Source of the DNA: Clostridia bacterium
GTDB taxonomy: Bacteria > Bacillota > Clostridia > Lachnospirales > Cellulosilyticaceae
Reading direction: 5' to 3'
Length of the DNA: 64,000 nucleotides
Assembly (NCBI GenBank): GCA_029239755.1
Contig: JARBUI010000001.1
Location: 248,001 to 312,000 of the forward strand
Below are positions 27,193 to 34,848 of the stretch, piece by piece. The number at the start of each line of letters is the position of its first letter. Position 1 is the stretch's first letter. The notes beneath the pieces are model-generated. The model saw only the letters and a program-made list of their open reading frames with translations, had not been told where the DNA came from and made no database searches. The position numbers were made by a program, and so were the translations under genes.

Positions 27193-27221
27193 ATTATATG
27201 ATGTTATTAACTAAATGACAA
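27193..27221 (-). promoter_or_regulatory. trp operon promoter
   Basis: On the minus strand, TTGTCA (27221-27216) and TATAAT (27198-27193) are separated by 17 bp, just upstream of the T-box leader. Confidence 0.85.
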
Positions 27222-27238
27222 GACTTTTTTAAATTTTG

Positions 27239-28972
27239 TTATAAACTAACAATCCAATATCCATACTCACCTATTGCAGGTGTAGTCTTTTTACGGCATA
27301 AAAACTTTTCTATCTTTTTATCAGAATCCATAATATTTTTTCTTTCTGGATGATAAATATCCGGTATCCCAATATAATATTTCCCTGTGCCTCTTTCCTT
27401 TCCTAATATAATTTCATTGTATTTATAGTATGAAAAGGTTACAAAAGGCTGTGTGCACCATCTATGAGGCAGAGCTGAAATAGCTGAAAGATCTGCTAGT
27501 GATATTCTTACCCAATCAACCTCGCTGTCTATATATTCAAAAGGCTGAACTTCAGGTGCATTCTCATAAAGATCTTGCAGCTCATCATCACCCATCATAG
27601 GTTCATTTTTTTTTTCTCCTGCTTGCAGATTCCCTTTTGCCTCAATGCTGTTTTTAAGTTCTGCAATCTTATTAAGAATGTCTTCTATCGGAACACTTGC
27701 CCCCATATCTGTTTCTTCTTGGCTGCTTCTTGTTTTATTAAAAAGCTGTATATTTTGGAATCTTTTTATGCTCTGTTCTATATCATCTGATGCTTTTAAT
27801 CTAGCTTGAATATCCTTTAATTTCTTTTCTATTTCTTCAAGATAATTGATTTCTTCCGGAGTTTCTCTTTGAAGTTCATGGTCTGCTAGGTGATTATCTT
27901 CTTCTCTTAATTTTTTATTTGCTATTTTGGGCTCATTATTAAGCTCATTAAAAATTTCTTTATAATTCTTTTGCTTTGTATAAGTTTCTTGAAGAACTCT
28001 CTCTATCTGACACTGGAATATACCTTCATCCTCTGCTTCATCAGGCTCTTCCATTGGCATCTCGTCATCTTCCATTAACATTTCGTCATCTTCCATTGGC
28101 ATTTCATCATCTTCTATTGGCATCATGGCTCCTGTTGGCATCATGGCTCCTGTTGGCATCATAACTCCTGTTGGCATCATAACTCCTGTTGGCATCATGG
28201 CTCCTGTTGGCATCATGGCTCCTGTTGGCATCATGGCTCCTGTTGGCATCATAACTCCTGTTGGCATCATAACTCCTGTTGGCATCATCGACCCCGGTGT
28301 TGGGGTGATAGGTCCCTCTGTTGGTGCTCCAGCTCCTTGTATTGGTGTTATCGGTCCAAATATTGATATACCTGACCCTGGTGTCGGGGTGATAGGTCCC
28401 TCTGTTGGTGCTCCAGCTCCTTGTATTGGTGTTATTGGTCCAAATATTGATATACCCGACCCTGGTGTTGGGGTAATAGGTCCCTCCGTTGGTGCCCCGG
28501 CTCCTTGTATGGGTGTGAGAGGCCCCCCCGTAGCTGACCCCGTCATATTACTACTTGGCATTTCTTCCTCTGGCAATAAGTCTTGCAAAATAGAACTGAT
28601 TCTGTATTTATTACGTGCAAATCCAATAAGAATGGTGTCAGTATTCCGCATACCATTTCCTTCTTTAACAACAGCTACTGCGTCTATATCTTTAGCTTTA
28701 ATACTACTATTCATTACGTTCTGTTCATCAATTCGCCATCTTGTTTCTCTGCTTTCTCTAGGCGACGTTAAGACTCCTATCCTTACCCCTTTATCATCTT
28801 TACTGGAAAAAGCATAGAGCACATATTTCTTTTCATCCTTTGCACTTAAATTTTGCACATAGCATTTAATAATTCCTGGTGTGGATATAGTAACATGCCC
28901 ATTAACTTTTTTACCATCTATTCCATATGTAGGCATATTTTCTTCTAAACCTATTAGTGAATTCACATACAT
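27239..28972 (-). CDS. Repeat-rich lineage-specific protein with DUF6128-like C-terminal domain
   Basis: This is a 577-residue protein in four parts. The N-terminal beta-rich domain (1-145) contains HVTISTPGIIKCYVQNLSAK. A proline/glycine region follows with three near-copies of a 28-residue unit (GPITPIQGAGAPTEGPITPT...), nine MMPTG[VA] hexapeptides and three acidic DDEMPME units. A charged helical segment comes next. The C-terminal domain has VDWVRISLADLSAI, YYIGIPDIYHPE and GEYGYWIVSL, resembling the C-terminal domain (DUF6128-like) of proteins common in Lachnospiraceae. No signal peptide is present. The function is unknown; the repeats suggest a spacer. Confidence 0.8.
   Translation of the reverse strand: MYVNSLIGLEENMPTYGIDGKKVNGHVTISTPGIIKCYVQNLSAKDEKKYVLYAFSSKDDKGVRIGVLTSPRESRETRWRIDEQNVMNSSIKAKDIDAVAVVKEGNGMRNTDTILIGFARNKYRISSILQDLLPEEEMPSSNMTGSATGGPLTPIQGAGAPTEGPITPTPGSGISIFGPITPIQGAGAPTEGPITPTPGSGISIFGPITPIQGAGAPTEGPITPTPGSMMPTGVMMPTGVMMPTGAMMPTGAMMPTGAMMPTGVMMPTGVMMPTGAMMPTGAMMPIEDDEMPMEDDEMLMEDDEMPMEEPDEAEDEGIFQCQIERVLQETYTKQKNYKEIFNELNNEPKIANKKLREEDNHLADHELQRETPEEINYLEEIEKKLKDIQARLKASDDIEQSIKRFQNIQLFNKTRSSQEETDMGASVPIEDILNKIAELKNSIEAKGNLQAGEKKNEPMMGDDELQDLYENAPEVQPFEYIDSEVDWVRISLADLSAISALPHRWCTQPFVTFSYYKYNEIILGKERGTGKYYIGIPDIYHPERKNIMDSDKKIEKFLCRKKTTPAIGEYGYWIVSL
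28125..28287. repeat. 18-bp tandem repeat coding MMPTG[VA]
   Basis: There are nine full copies and one degraded copy of a unit containing GGCATCATGGCTCCTGTT or its ATAACT variant. Two variant types alternate in blocks, which suggests slippage and block duplication. Unit length is a multiple of three, so copy-number change keeps the frame. Confidence 0.95.
28288..28520. repeat. 84-bp tandem repeat in the same gene
   Basis: About two and a half to three copies encode GPITPIQGAGAPTEGPITPT plus PGSGISIF. They differ by a few silent changes. Confidence 0.9.
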
Positions 28973-29024
28973 AGTATCATCCCCTTTTGTTGTCCCCGCA
29001 TTTAAAATTCTATACTATGTATAT

Positions 29025-29055
29025 GAAAAACATTGTAGTCTTATGACTACAATGT
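29025..29055 (-). terminator. Terminator of the aroF-pheA operon
   Basis: ACATTGTAGTC (29030-29040) and GACTACAATGT (29045-29055) form a perfect stem with a TTAT loop. On the minus strand it is followed by five T. Confidence 0.9.
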
Positions 29056-29093
29056 CGTAATTGCCTGTATTTGAGCCTTTTCCTTTTTAAAAA

Positions 29094-30038
29094 TTAGCTT
29101 TTTTTGTAATTGCCGAGTATCTTAAAATATTTACTATGCTCTTTAACCTTGCCAAGTGCTATAAGAACATTGGCATCCTGCAGGTTACCTTCTAGGTCTG
29201 CAAAGAAAAAGTAATGCCAGGTTTTTTCCTGAAGTGGTCTCGACTGGATCTTAAGCAGGTTAAGCCCATTATACGCAAAGTGACCTAAAATATTATAAAG
29301 TGCCCCGCTGGTATGCGCTGTAGTAAAAACTATACTTATTTTATCACACGCTTCTGTAATATTCATATTTTTAGCAAGAATGATAAATCTAGTACAGTTA
29401 TTATCATTAAAGTGAATATTTTCCTTGAGAATTTCCAGGTTATATAAACTTGCTGCTCTTTTGCTTCCTATTGCTGCTTTTGTTATATCATTAGTTTGTG
29501 AAACATACTGGCTTGCTATAGCTGTATTAACATAGGGTTTTTCTGTAATATGTTTATGGGCTTTTAAGAAACCTCTGCTTTGGGAGAGAGCTTGAGGATG
29601 AGAATAAACTTCCTTCAAATCTTCTATTACTGCCCCTTTAATTCCCAGCAGATTATGCTGCACTTTGATAATTTGTTCTCCTACTATAGACACATTATGC
29701 TTAATCATAAGATCATAAACTTCAAGCACTTCTCCTGCACTTGAGTTTTCAATAGGAACAACGCCGTAATCTATTATATTCTGACTTAATGCTTCAAATA
29801 CATCTTCAAATTCTTCATGAGCTATCAGCAGGGCTCCTTTTTTTTCAAAGTAAGATATGGCGGCTTCCTCTCCAAATGATCCCTGAACTCCTTGATAGCC
29901 CACTACCGGATTGATTTTAGATCTTTCCATTATACCTTCTTCTATTTGCTTTAAAAGGTGCTCATTATTTTTATATAGGTTCTCTATAGATACTTTAAGG
30001 TTCTCACTAATGCTATAATAATGACCTTCCCCTGCCAC
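29094..30038 (-). CDS. pheA: Prephenate dehydratase with ACT domain
   Basis: The start is GTG at 30038, sharing one base with the aroF stop (TAGTG) and having GAGGTG upstream. The product has 314 residues. The catalytic domain has VGYQGVQGSFGEEAA, VVPIENSSAGEV, HPQALSQSRGFL and NCTRFIIL (catalytic Thr-Arg-Phe). The C-terminal ACT domain has SGALYNILGHFAYNGLNLLKI and QSRP, where phenylalanine would bind. The first 45 residues look like the tail of a chorismate mutase domain found in bifunctional P-proteins, but the catalytic part is absent. It makes phenylpyruvate. Confidence 0.93.
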   Translation of the reverse strand: MAGEGHYYSISENLKVSIENLYKNNEHLLKQIEEGIMERSKINPVVGYQGVQGSFGEEAAISYFEKKGALLIAHEEFEDVFEALSQNIIDYGVVPIENSSAGEVLEVYDLMIKHNVSIVGEQIIKVQHNLLGIKGAVIEDLKEVYSHPQALSQSRGFLKAHKHITEKPYVNTAIASQYVSQTNDITKAAIGSKRAASLYNLEILKENIHFNDNNCTRFIILAKNMNITEACDKISIVFTTAHTSGALYNILGHFAYNGLNLLKIQSRPLQEKTWHYFFFADLEGNLQDANVLIALGKVKEHSKYFKILGNYKKS

Positions 30039-31066
30039 TACTGCACCTCACTGATTTGACGTTCTTCTATAGCAGCGTACTTTCTCATCTTATCTGCAAC
30101 CTTATCAAACTCCTGAGGTGTAATTGACTGAGCTCCGTCGCATAAAGCTTTAGCAGGATTATTGTGTACTTCTATAATGACGCCATCGGCTCCTGCTGCT
30201 ATAGCAGCCATACACATAGGTTCTACCATAAACTTAAGTCCCGTTGCATGACTTGGATCTACGATAACAGGTAAGTGACTGAGTTTTTTAACTGCGCAAA
30301 TTGCTGATAAGTCTAATGTATTACGCGTGTAATTTTCAAAGGTTCTTATCCCTCTTTCGCAAAGAATAACTTGCTCATTCCCCCCCGCCATAATATATTC
30401 TGCTGCCATAATCCATTCTTCTATCGTAGAAGATAAACCTCTTTTAAGCAGTATAGGTTTCTTTGTTCTTCCAAGTTCTTTAAGCAAGGCAAAGTTTTGC
30501 ATGTTTCTTGCACCTATTTGAATAATATCCACGTCCTCAACAAACTTATCAATTGTCTGCGGATACATAATCTCAGTTACAATAGGTAATCCTGTTTTTG
30601 CTCTGGCAATTTTAAGTAGTTCAAGTCCATCTTCTTCAAGTCCTTGGAATGCATAAGGTGATGTTCGCGGCTTGTACGCGCCGCCTCTTAAAAATGCTGC
30701 TCCTGAAGCTTTAACCGCCTCAGCAATGCCTACAATTTGTTCTTCGCTTTCTACTGAACAAGGCCCTGCTATAATAGCAATATCCTTGCCGCCTATTTTT
30801 CTGCCGTTTACTTCTACAACGCTGTTATCTGGATGAAATAATCTATTTGCTTTTTTAAATGGTTCTCTGACTCTCATCACCCTATATACTCTGCTATCCT
30901 CTTGTATTTGCTCCATATCTACTCCGGATGTATCTCCTATAAAACCTAAAACTGTACGCTCACTGCCTGTTATTTTTTGTATTTCCACAGGATAACTGCT
31001 TTTTAATTCCTCTATTAAATTTGAAATCTCTTGATCTGATGTTGTATGATTCATAACGACTATCAT
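30038..31066 (-). CDS. aroF: 3-deoxy-7-phosphoheptulonate (DAHP) synthase, AroF I-beta type
   Basis: This 342-residue protein has an N-terminal regulatory ferredoxin-like domain (about 1-75), followed by a KDSA-like barrel. IIAGPCSVESEEQI, FLRGGAYKPRTSPYAFQG, QIGARNMQNFALL and PVIVDPSHATG are diagnostic. It joins phosphoenolpyruvate and erythrose 4-phosphate, the first step of aromatic synthesis. AAGGAGG precedes the ATG. It is followed directly by pheA, which suggests phenylalanine-linked control. Confidence 0.96.
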   Translation of the reverse strand: MIVVMNHTTSDQEISNLIEELKSSYPVEIQKITGSERTVLGFIGDTSGVDMEQIQEDSRVYRVMRVREPFKKANRLFHPDNSVVEVNGRKIGGKDIAIIAGPCSVESEEQIVGIAEAVKASGAAFLRGGAYKPRTSPYAFQGLEEDGLELLKIARAKTGLPIVTEIMYPQTIDKFVEDVDIIQIGARNMQNFALLKELGRTKKPILLKRGLSSTIEEWIMAAEYIMAGGNEQVILCERGIRTFENYTRNTLDLSAICAVKKLSHLPVIVDPSHATGLKFMVEPMCMAAIAAGADGVIIEVHNNPAKALCDGAQSITPQEFDKVADKMRKYAAIEERQISEVQ

Positions 31067-31127
31067 GCTTATGCCTCCTTGTAAAATTTAATTTATTTTT
31101 TCCCATACTTTCTGTTTTTTTATACTT

Positions 31128-31153
31128 CTTGTATGCGGGGCCCCTTATACAAG
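31128..31153. repeat. GC-centred hairpin in the aroF upstream region
   Basis: CTTGTAT (31128-31134) and ATACAAG (31147-31153) flank a GGGGCCCC centre. No T run follows on either strand. It lies between a terminator and aroF and could be a regulatory structure. Confidence 0.45.
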
Positions 31154-31177
31154 CTAAGCGTAAAAAATCTATAAATA

Positions 31178-31216
31178 ATAAAAAGGCCTTATGCCCCTTT
31201 TGGAACATAAAGCCTT
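31178..31216 (-). terminator. Terminator upstream of aroF
   Basis: AAGGCCTTATG (31183-31193) pairs with CATAAAGCCTT (31206-31216). On the minus strand it is followed by five T. It ends a transcript from the small ORF upstream, or acts as an attenuator in the aroF leader. Confidence 0.75.
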
Positions 31217-31251
31217 ATATCTTTTGTTTTTAATGGTACTTAAGATATATT

Positions 31252-31383
31252 TATTCAGACGTATATGCCAACGGCGTTTGTATATTTTGTTTGCAGCAAA
31301 AATAACCAGCGCTAAAATAAAAGTAGCCCCAGCTAAAAAAGAATGTATAAAATTTGCCTGCAAGTTCGCCTATACGATTCATT
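31252..31383 (-). CDS. Possible small membrane protein, frame uncertain
   Basis: An ATG at 31383 with AGGA at good spacing opens MNRIGELAGKF and runs 43 codons, but this frame gives an unnatural aromatic-rich tail. If one T of a TTTT run after GKF were absent, the frame would continue IHSFLAGATFILALVIFAAN then KIYKRRWHI, a convincing single membrane helix with a basic end. It is therefore either frameshifted or a sequence error. The function is unknown. Confidence 0.3.
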
Positions 31384-31479
31384 TTTATATCCTCATTATT
31401 CATTATATTTTTTAAATTTTTTACAAAATAACTTAATTACATTTCATTTCTAAAATTAGGTTCATTATAAGTTGCAAAC

Positions 31480-32370
31480 TTAGTTTTTGTCAACTGTTTT
31501 TTTTAGTCTGCACGCGTCAATATAATCTGATAATCTCGCAAAGTCTTCTAAGGACAAGGTTTCTCCTCTTGTTACTGCTCCTATTCCGCTCTCATCTAAT
31601 AAATCTTTCAACTCTTCTTTAGATATGTTTAGTTCTCCATTAGCTATGAGTGTATTAAGTAAAGTCTTTCGCCTCTGAGAAAAGGCTGCCTTAATCATTC
31701 GAAAGAGCTGCCCTGTGTCATTAACCTTAACAACCGGCTCCTGATTTAAGGTAAGCTTAAGCACTGCTGAGTCTACATTTGGCCTTGGCATAAAACAATT
31801 TCTAGGCACATTGGCTACCAGGTATGGTTCTGAATAGTAATTAACAGCTACAGTAATAGCCCCATACTGCTTGCTTCCCGGAGGAGAAGCTAGTCTGTCA
31901 GCTACTTCTTTTTGTACCATAACCGTAATACTCTCTATAGGCAGTTCGTTTTCTAAGAGCTCCATTATAATAGGTGTTGTAATATAATACGGTAAATTTG
32001 CAACTACCTTAATTCTTTGATTTGGAGATTCCTTTTCAATAAGTTCTTTCAGATTTACTTTTAATACATCATTATGAATAAGCATAAAATTTTCTTTTTG
32101 ACCAAATTGTTCTTCTAATATGGGAATAAGCTGAGGATCTATTTCTATAGAAATAACCTTTCCCGCATGCTCTATGAGAGCCTCTGTAACACTTCCTATC
32201 CCCGGCCCTATCTCTAGTACACAATCATCTTTTGTAATAGCTGAAGCACTAATAATCTTATCTAAAACATGCGGATCTATTAGAAAGTTTTGTCCAAACT
32301 TTTTACGAAAAATAAAGGGATATTTATTTAGTATTTCTTTAGTACCTTGAGGTGTTGCAATTTTATCCAT
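31480..32370 (-). CDS. ksgA: 16S rRNA (adenine1518/1519-N6) dimethyltransferase
   Basis: The start is the ATG at 32370 (MDKIATPQGTKEILNKY), eight bases after AAGGAG; the frame extends 21 codons further without a site. The product has 296 residues. FGQNFLID, VLEIGPGIGSVTEAL, IEIDPQL and the catalytic motif NLPYYITTPII are present, and the C-terminal helical domain is complete. It dimethylates two adenines near the 3' end of 16S rRNA during ribosome assembly. It follows the YabE-like gene as in many Firmicutes, though here a terminator separates them and rnmV is absent. Confidence 0.96.
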   Translation of the reverse strand: MDKIATPQGTKEILNKYPFIFRKKFGQNFLIDPHVLDKIISASAITKDDCVLEIGPGIGSVTEALIEHAGKVISIEIDPQLIPILEEQFGQKENFMLIHNDVLKVNLKELIEKESPNQRIKVVANLPYYITTPIIMELLENELPIESITVMVQKEVADRLASPPGSKQYGAITVAVNYYSEPYLVANVPRNCFMPRPNVDSAVLKLTLNQEPVVKVNDTGQLFRMIKAAFSQRRKTLLNTLIANGELNISKEELKDLLDESGIGAVTRGETLSLEDFARLSDYIDACRLKKTVDKN

Positions 32371-32419
32371 ACAGTTCACTCCTTCTTTGAGTATCATATC
32401 ATATATTCCAGCATCAAAA

Positions 32420-32451
32420 CAAGGGAGCTGCACCTTAAGGCAACTCCCTTG
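32420..32451 (-). terminator. Terminator of the YabE-like gene
   Basis: CAAGGGAG..GC (from 32451) pairs with GC..CTCCCTTG (to 32420) on the minus strand, followed by TTTTG. It lies between the YabE-like gene and ksgA. Confidence 0.8.
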
Positions 32452-32473
32452 CTGTTAGCATTAGTATCTCAAA

Positions 32474-33487
32474 TTAATTTCTTTCTGATGCAATGTCAAT
32501 AGACTGATCCTTAAGAACATAAACTGTTTTTGGTCTGCGTCCAAATTGATAACATTCGCGTTCTGTTGTAAAGAATAAATCTATTTTATTCCCTTTTATA
32601 GCTCCGCCAGTATCTGCTGCAAGAGCAAGGCCATATCCTTCAACATAGAGTTTAGTTCCAAGTGGAATGACTCTAGGATCTACTGCAACTACTCCAACAA
32701 ATGTTTTTATACCGCTTGCAGTATAACCTCTTCCGTCACCACCTGAATTAGTATACGCTGAAGCTTCCATATCATATACCTTTGTATACTCATAATTTTT
32801 ACCTGTTAAAGCATCTTGTATGCCCTTTTCTATCCCTTTAAGGACAATCTGGTCCTTTGGTTCTTCTTTTACGATGACCTCTTTAATAGTCTCCTCTATA
32901 AGCTCACCGCCTACAAGGATCTTTTCTGAAATAACTTGCTTTAACCCATTTTTGCCTTCTTGTGTAACTTTTGTTTCACCTGATTTAAGTTCTGTAGTTG
33001 TTTTTTCTATTACGTTAAAACTCATAGGTCTGTCTTCTACAACTGTTTTAACTTCTTTTGTCTTCACTATAATATCCATATTATCTTCTATAGCTGAATT
33101 TTGACTTGGACTGACAGACAATGCTTCTGCACCCTGCAGACCTTTTGCAGCTATGATTTCACCTACTGTCTTAAAACTTGTTTTAAAGCTGATACGCTCT
33201 CCGTTTAAAACAAAGTTAACAGTTGGTTTCCATCTATTTATAGTAATTTTCATGCCATCTTCTATTTTTGTGTCTATGCTTGGCACCACTATGTCCTTGG
33301 TATTTAGTTCAATGTCTAATTGCTGTAATAATTCTGTTACACTATTAGCATCTGTTTCGTATTGAGTCACTTTTCCATCATCTACTAAGGTAATAATTTT
33401 AGATAGAGATTGATAGGCTGTAATACTAACTGTCCCTAGCATAAACAACACTATAACGAGTAAAGCGATTCTACTTCGATTCTTCAT
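32474..33487 (-). CDS. yabE: YabE-like cell-wall protein: DUF348, G5 and 3D domains
   Basis: This is a 337-residue secreted or membrane-anchored protein. Residues 8-27 form a signal or anchor (IALLVIVLFMLGTVSITAYQ). Two DUF348 ubiquitin-like units follow (about 35-140). A G5 domain (about 150-225) and the C-terminal 3D domain come next. The 3D domain carries the three catalytic aspartates, in GVVAVDPRVIPLGTKLYVEG, ALAADTGGAIKGNKIDLFF. Such proteins act on peptidoglycan as lytic-transglycosylase-like or stationary-phase survival factors. The position beside ksgA is that of yabE in Bacillus. Confidence 0.9.
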   Translation of the reverse strand: MKNRSRIALLVIVLFMLGTVSITAYQSLSKIITLVDDGKVTQYETDANSVTELLQQLDIELNTKDIVVPSIDTKIEDGMKITINRWKPTVNFVLNGERISFKTSFKTVGEIIAAKGLQGAEALSVSPSQNSAIEDNMDIIVKTKEVKTVVEDRPMSFNVIEKTTTELKSGETKVTQEGKNGLKQVISEKILVGGELIEETIKEVIVKEEPKDQIVLKGIEKGIQDALTGKNYEYTKVYDMEASAYTNSGGDGRGYTASGIKTFVGVVAVDPRVIPLGTKLYVEGYGLALAADTGGAIKGNKIDLFFTTERECYQFGRRPKTVYVLKDQSIDIASERN

Positions 33488-33992
33488 GATTACCTCCTTA
33501 AAACATAAACTGCTTTGATAAAAAGTTTAGCTGTATCTTCACTAATCAAAACAATTAGATTTTCTCACTTGATCTGGTGAATCGGGCTTTGTTACAATCA
33601 TTTGATATTAAATATAATTTTTACTTTATTGCAACTACATTTCAAATTGTAATATATTTCTTCTAATTTATCAAGCCTTTTGTAACAACTTTTTTTAAAA
33701 CAATTTAAAAAACACTCAAAAATTTATTGCATATCTACGTGTTTTCAAGGCTTACACGACTATCAAAAAAATATTGCAAAGAAATCAATTTAACAATTAC
33801 GTAACATTTAATTAATAATTATTATATGCTTATACTTGTCTTTTTATGCAATAAATTCCATTTATTATTGAGCTTTTAAAATTAAATCTATTTTTTTATA
33901 CTACCATACATTTATAGATGATTATTTTTAGCATTTTTTCTCATTTAATATTTAATTATTCTATCCTTATTGTTTAGTATAAGTATACAAAA
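33488..33992. other. Long gene-free AT-rich region upstream of the YabE-like gene
   Basis: It holds no coding frame of note. On the minus strand a possible leader with a small hairpin (CTAAT/ATTAG around 33534-33556) lies before AAGGAGG and the ATG. I looked for a c-di-AMP (ydaO) riboswitch, common before wall-lysis genes, and did not find its conserved core. The rest shows nothing recognisable. Confidence 0.5.
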
Positions 33993-34029
33993 ATTAAAAA
34001 ACAGCTTTTGTAAAAAGCTGTTTTTTAAT
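33993..34029. terminator. Terminator downstream of tatD
   Basis: A perfect 17-bp inverted repeat (33993-34009 and 34013-34029) centred on AACAGC/GCTGTT has T runs on both strands. Confidence 0.92.
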
Positions 34030-34064
34030 GAGATATTTCTATTATTTTTTAGTCCATCTGTCTG

Positions 34065-34823
34065 CTATATTCTAAATAATCTTGCTGCACTTTGACAAGT
34101 TATATTACTTACTGTAAGAATATCTGTTCCTTTTATTTCTGCAATTTTTTGTGCTATATAACTTAAATAAGAAGAGTCATTTCTTTTCCCCCTAAATGGG
34201 ATTGGTGTAAGATAGGGACAATCTGTTTCTATAAGTATATTTTGAATAGGTATTTCTTCTACAACCTCTACAGTCTTTTTAGCATTTTTAAATGTTAAAG
34301 AACCTCCTATTCCTATATAGAAACCTCTCTTTACATATTCCTTAGCAAGTTCCTTGCTTCCTGAAAAGCAGTGAATGACTCCTTCTTTCACACCGCTTTC
34401 TATGACAAGGTCAAATGTTTCCTGACTTGCCTCTCTGCTATGAATAATAACCGGCAGGTCAAATTCTTTAGCTAATTCTAACTGTTTCTTAAACCATTTC
34501 CGCTGATCATCCCTTGGGGATAAATCATAATAATAGTCAAGACCAATTTCACCTATAGCTACTACCTTATCTCTTTTTACAAGCGTTCTAAGTTCCTCTA
34601 TATGTTTTTCTTCTAAATCCTTGACCTCATGAGGGTGCACTCCAATGCTGCAGTATATAAACGGATATTTATCAGCCAGTTCTATCCCTTTATAGCAAGA
34701 TGCCATATCCGCAGCTGCATTAATAATAAAATCTACTCCTTTTTGAGGCATACCAGAAAGAAGCTCATCTCTGTCTTCATCGAAGCTTTCATCGTCATAA
34801 TGTGCATGTGAGTCAAAATACAT
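34065..34823 (-). CDS. tatD: TatD-family metal-dependent DNase
   Basis: The start is the ATG at 34823 (MYFDSHAHYDDESF), seven bases after AAGGAG; upstream codons of the frame overlap the previous gene. The product is about 252 residues. The metal ligands appear in DSHAHYD, the GEIGLDYYYD strand, IIHSREA, GVIHCFSG and LIETDCPYLTP. TatD enzymes are 3'-5' exonucleases involved in DNA repair or tRNA quality control. Confidence 0.93.
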   Translation of the reverse strand: MYFDSHAHYDDESFDEDRDELLSGMPQKGVDFIINAAADMASCYKGIELADKYPFIYCSIGVHPHEVKDLEEKHIEELRTLVKRDKVVAIGEIGLDYYYDLSPRDDQRKWFKKQLELAKEFDLPVIIHSREASQETFDLVIESGVKEGVIHCFSGSKELAKEYVKRGFYIGIGGSLTFKNAKKTVEVVEEIPIQNILIETDCPYLTPIPFRGKRNDSSYLSYIAQKIAEIKGTDILTVSNITCQSAARLFRI

Positions 34824-34848
34824 TGTCGTTCTCCTTATACTTCTTAAT

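Noticed and set aside
28125-28817. Open frame of 230 codons on the plus strand, GVI-rich
   Set aside because: It is the antisense of the tandem repeats in the 577-residue gene; repeats with unit multiples of three keep opposite frames open.
29900-30038. Chorismate mutase domain at the PheA N-terminus
   Set aside because: Only about 45 residues remain, too few for the three-helix catalytic domain.
33488-33700. c-di-AMP (ydaO) riboswitch before the YabE-like gene
   Set aside because: The conserved GGGGGA and paired elements are not present.
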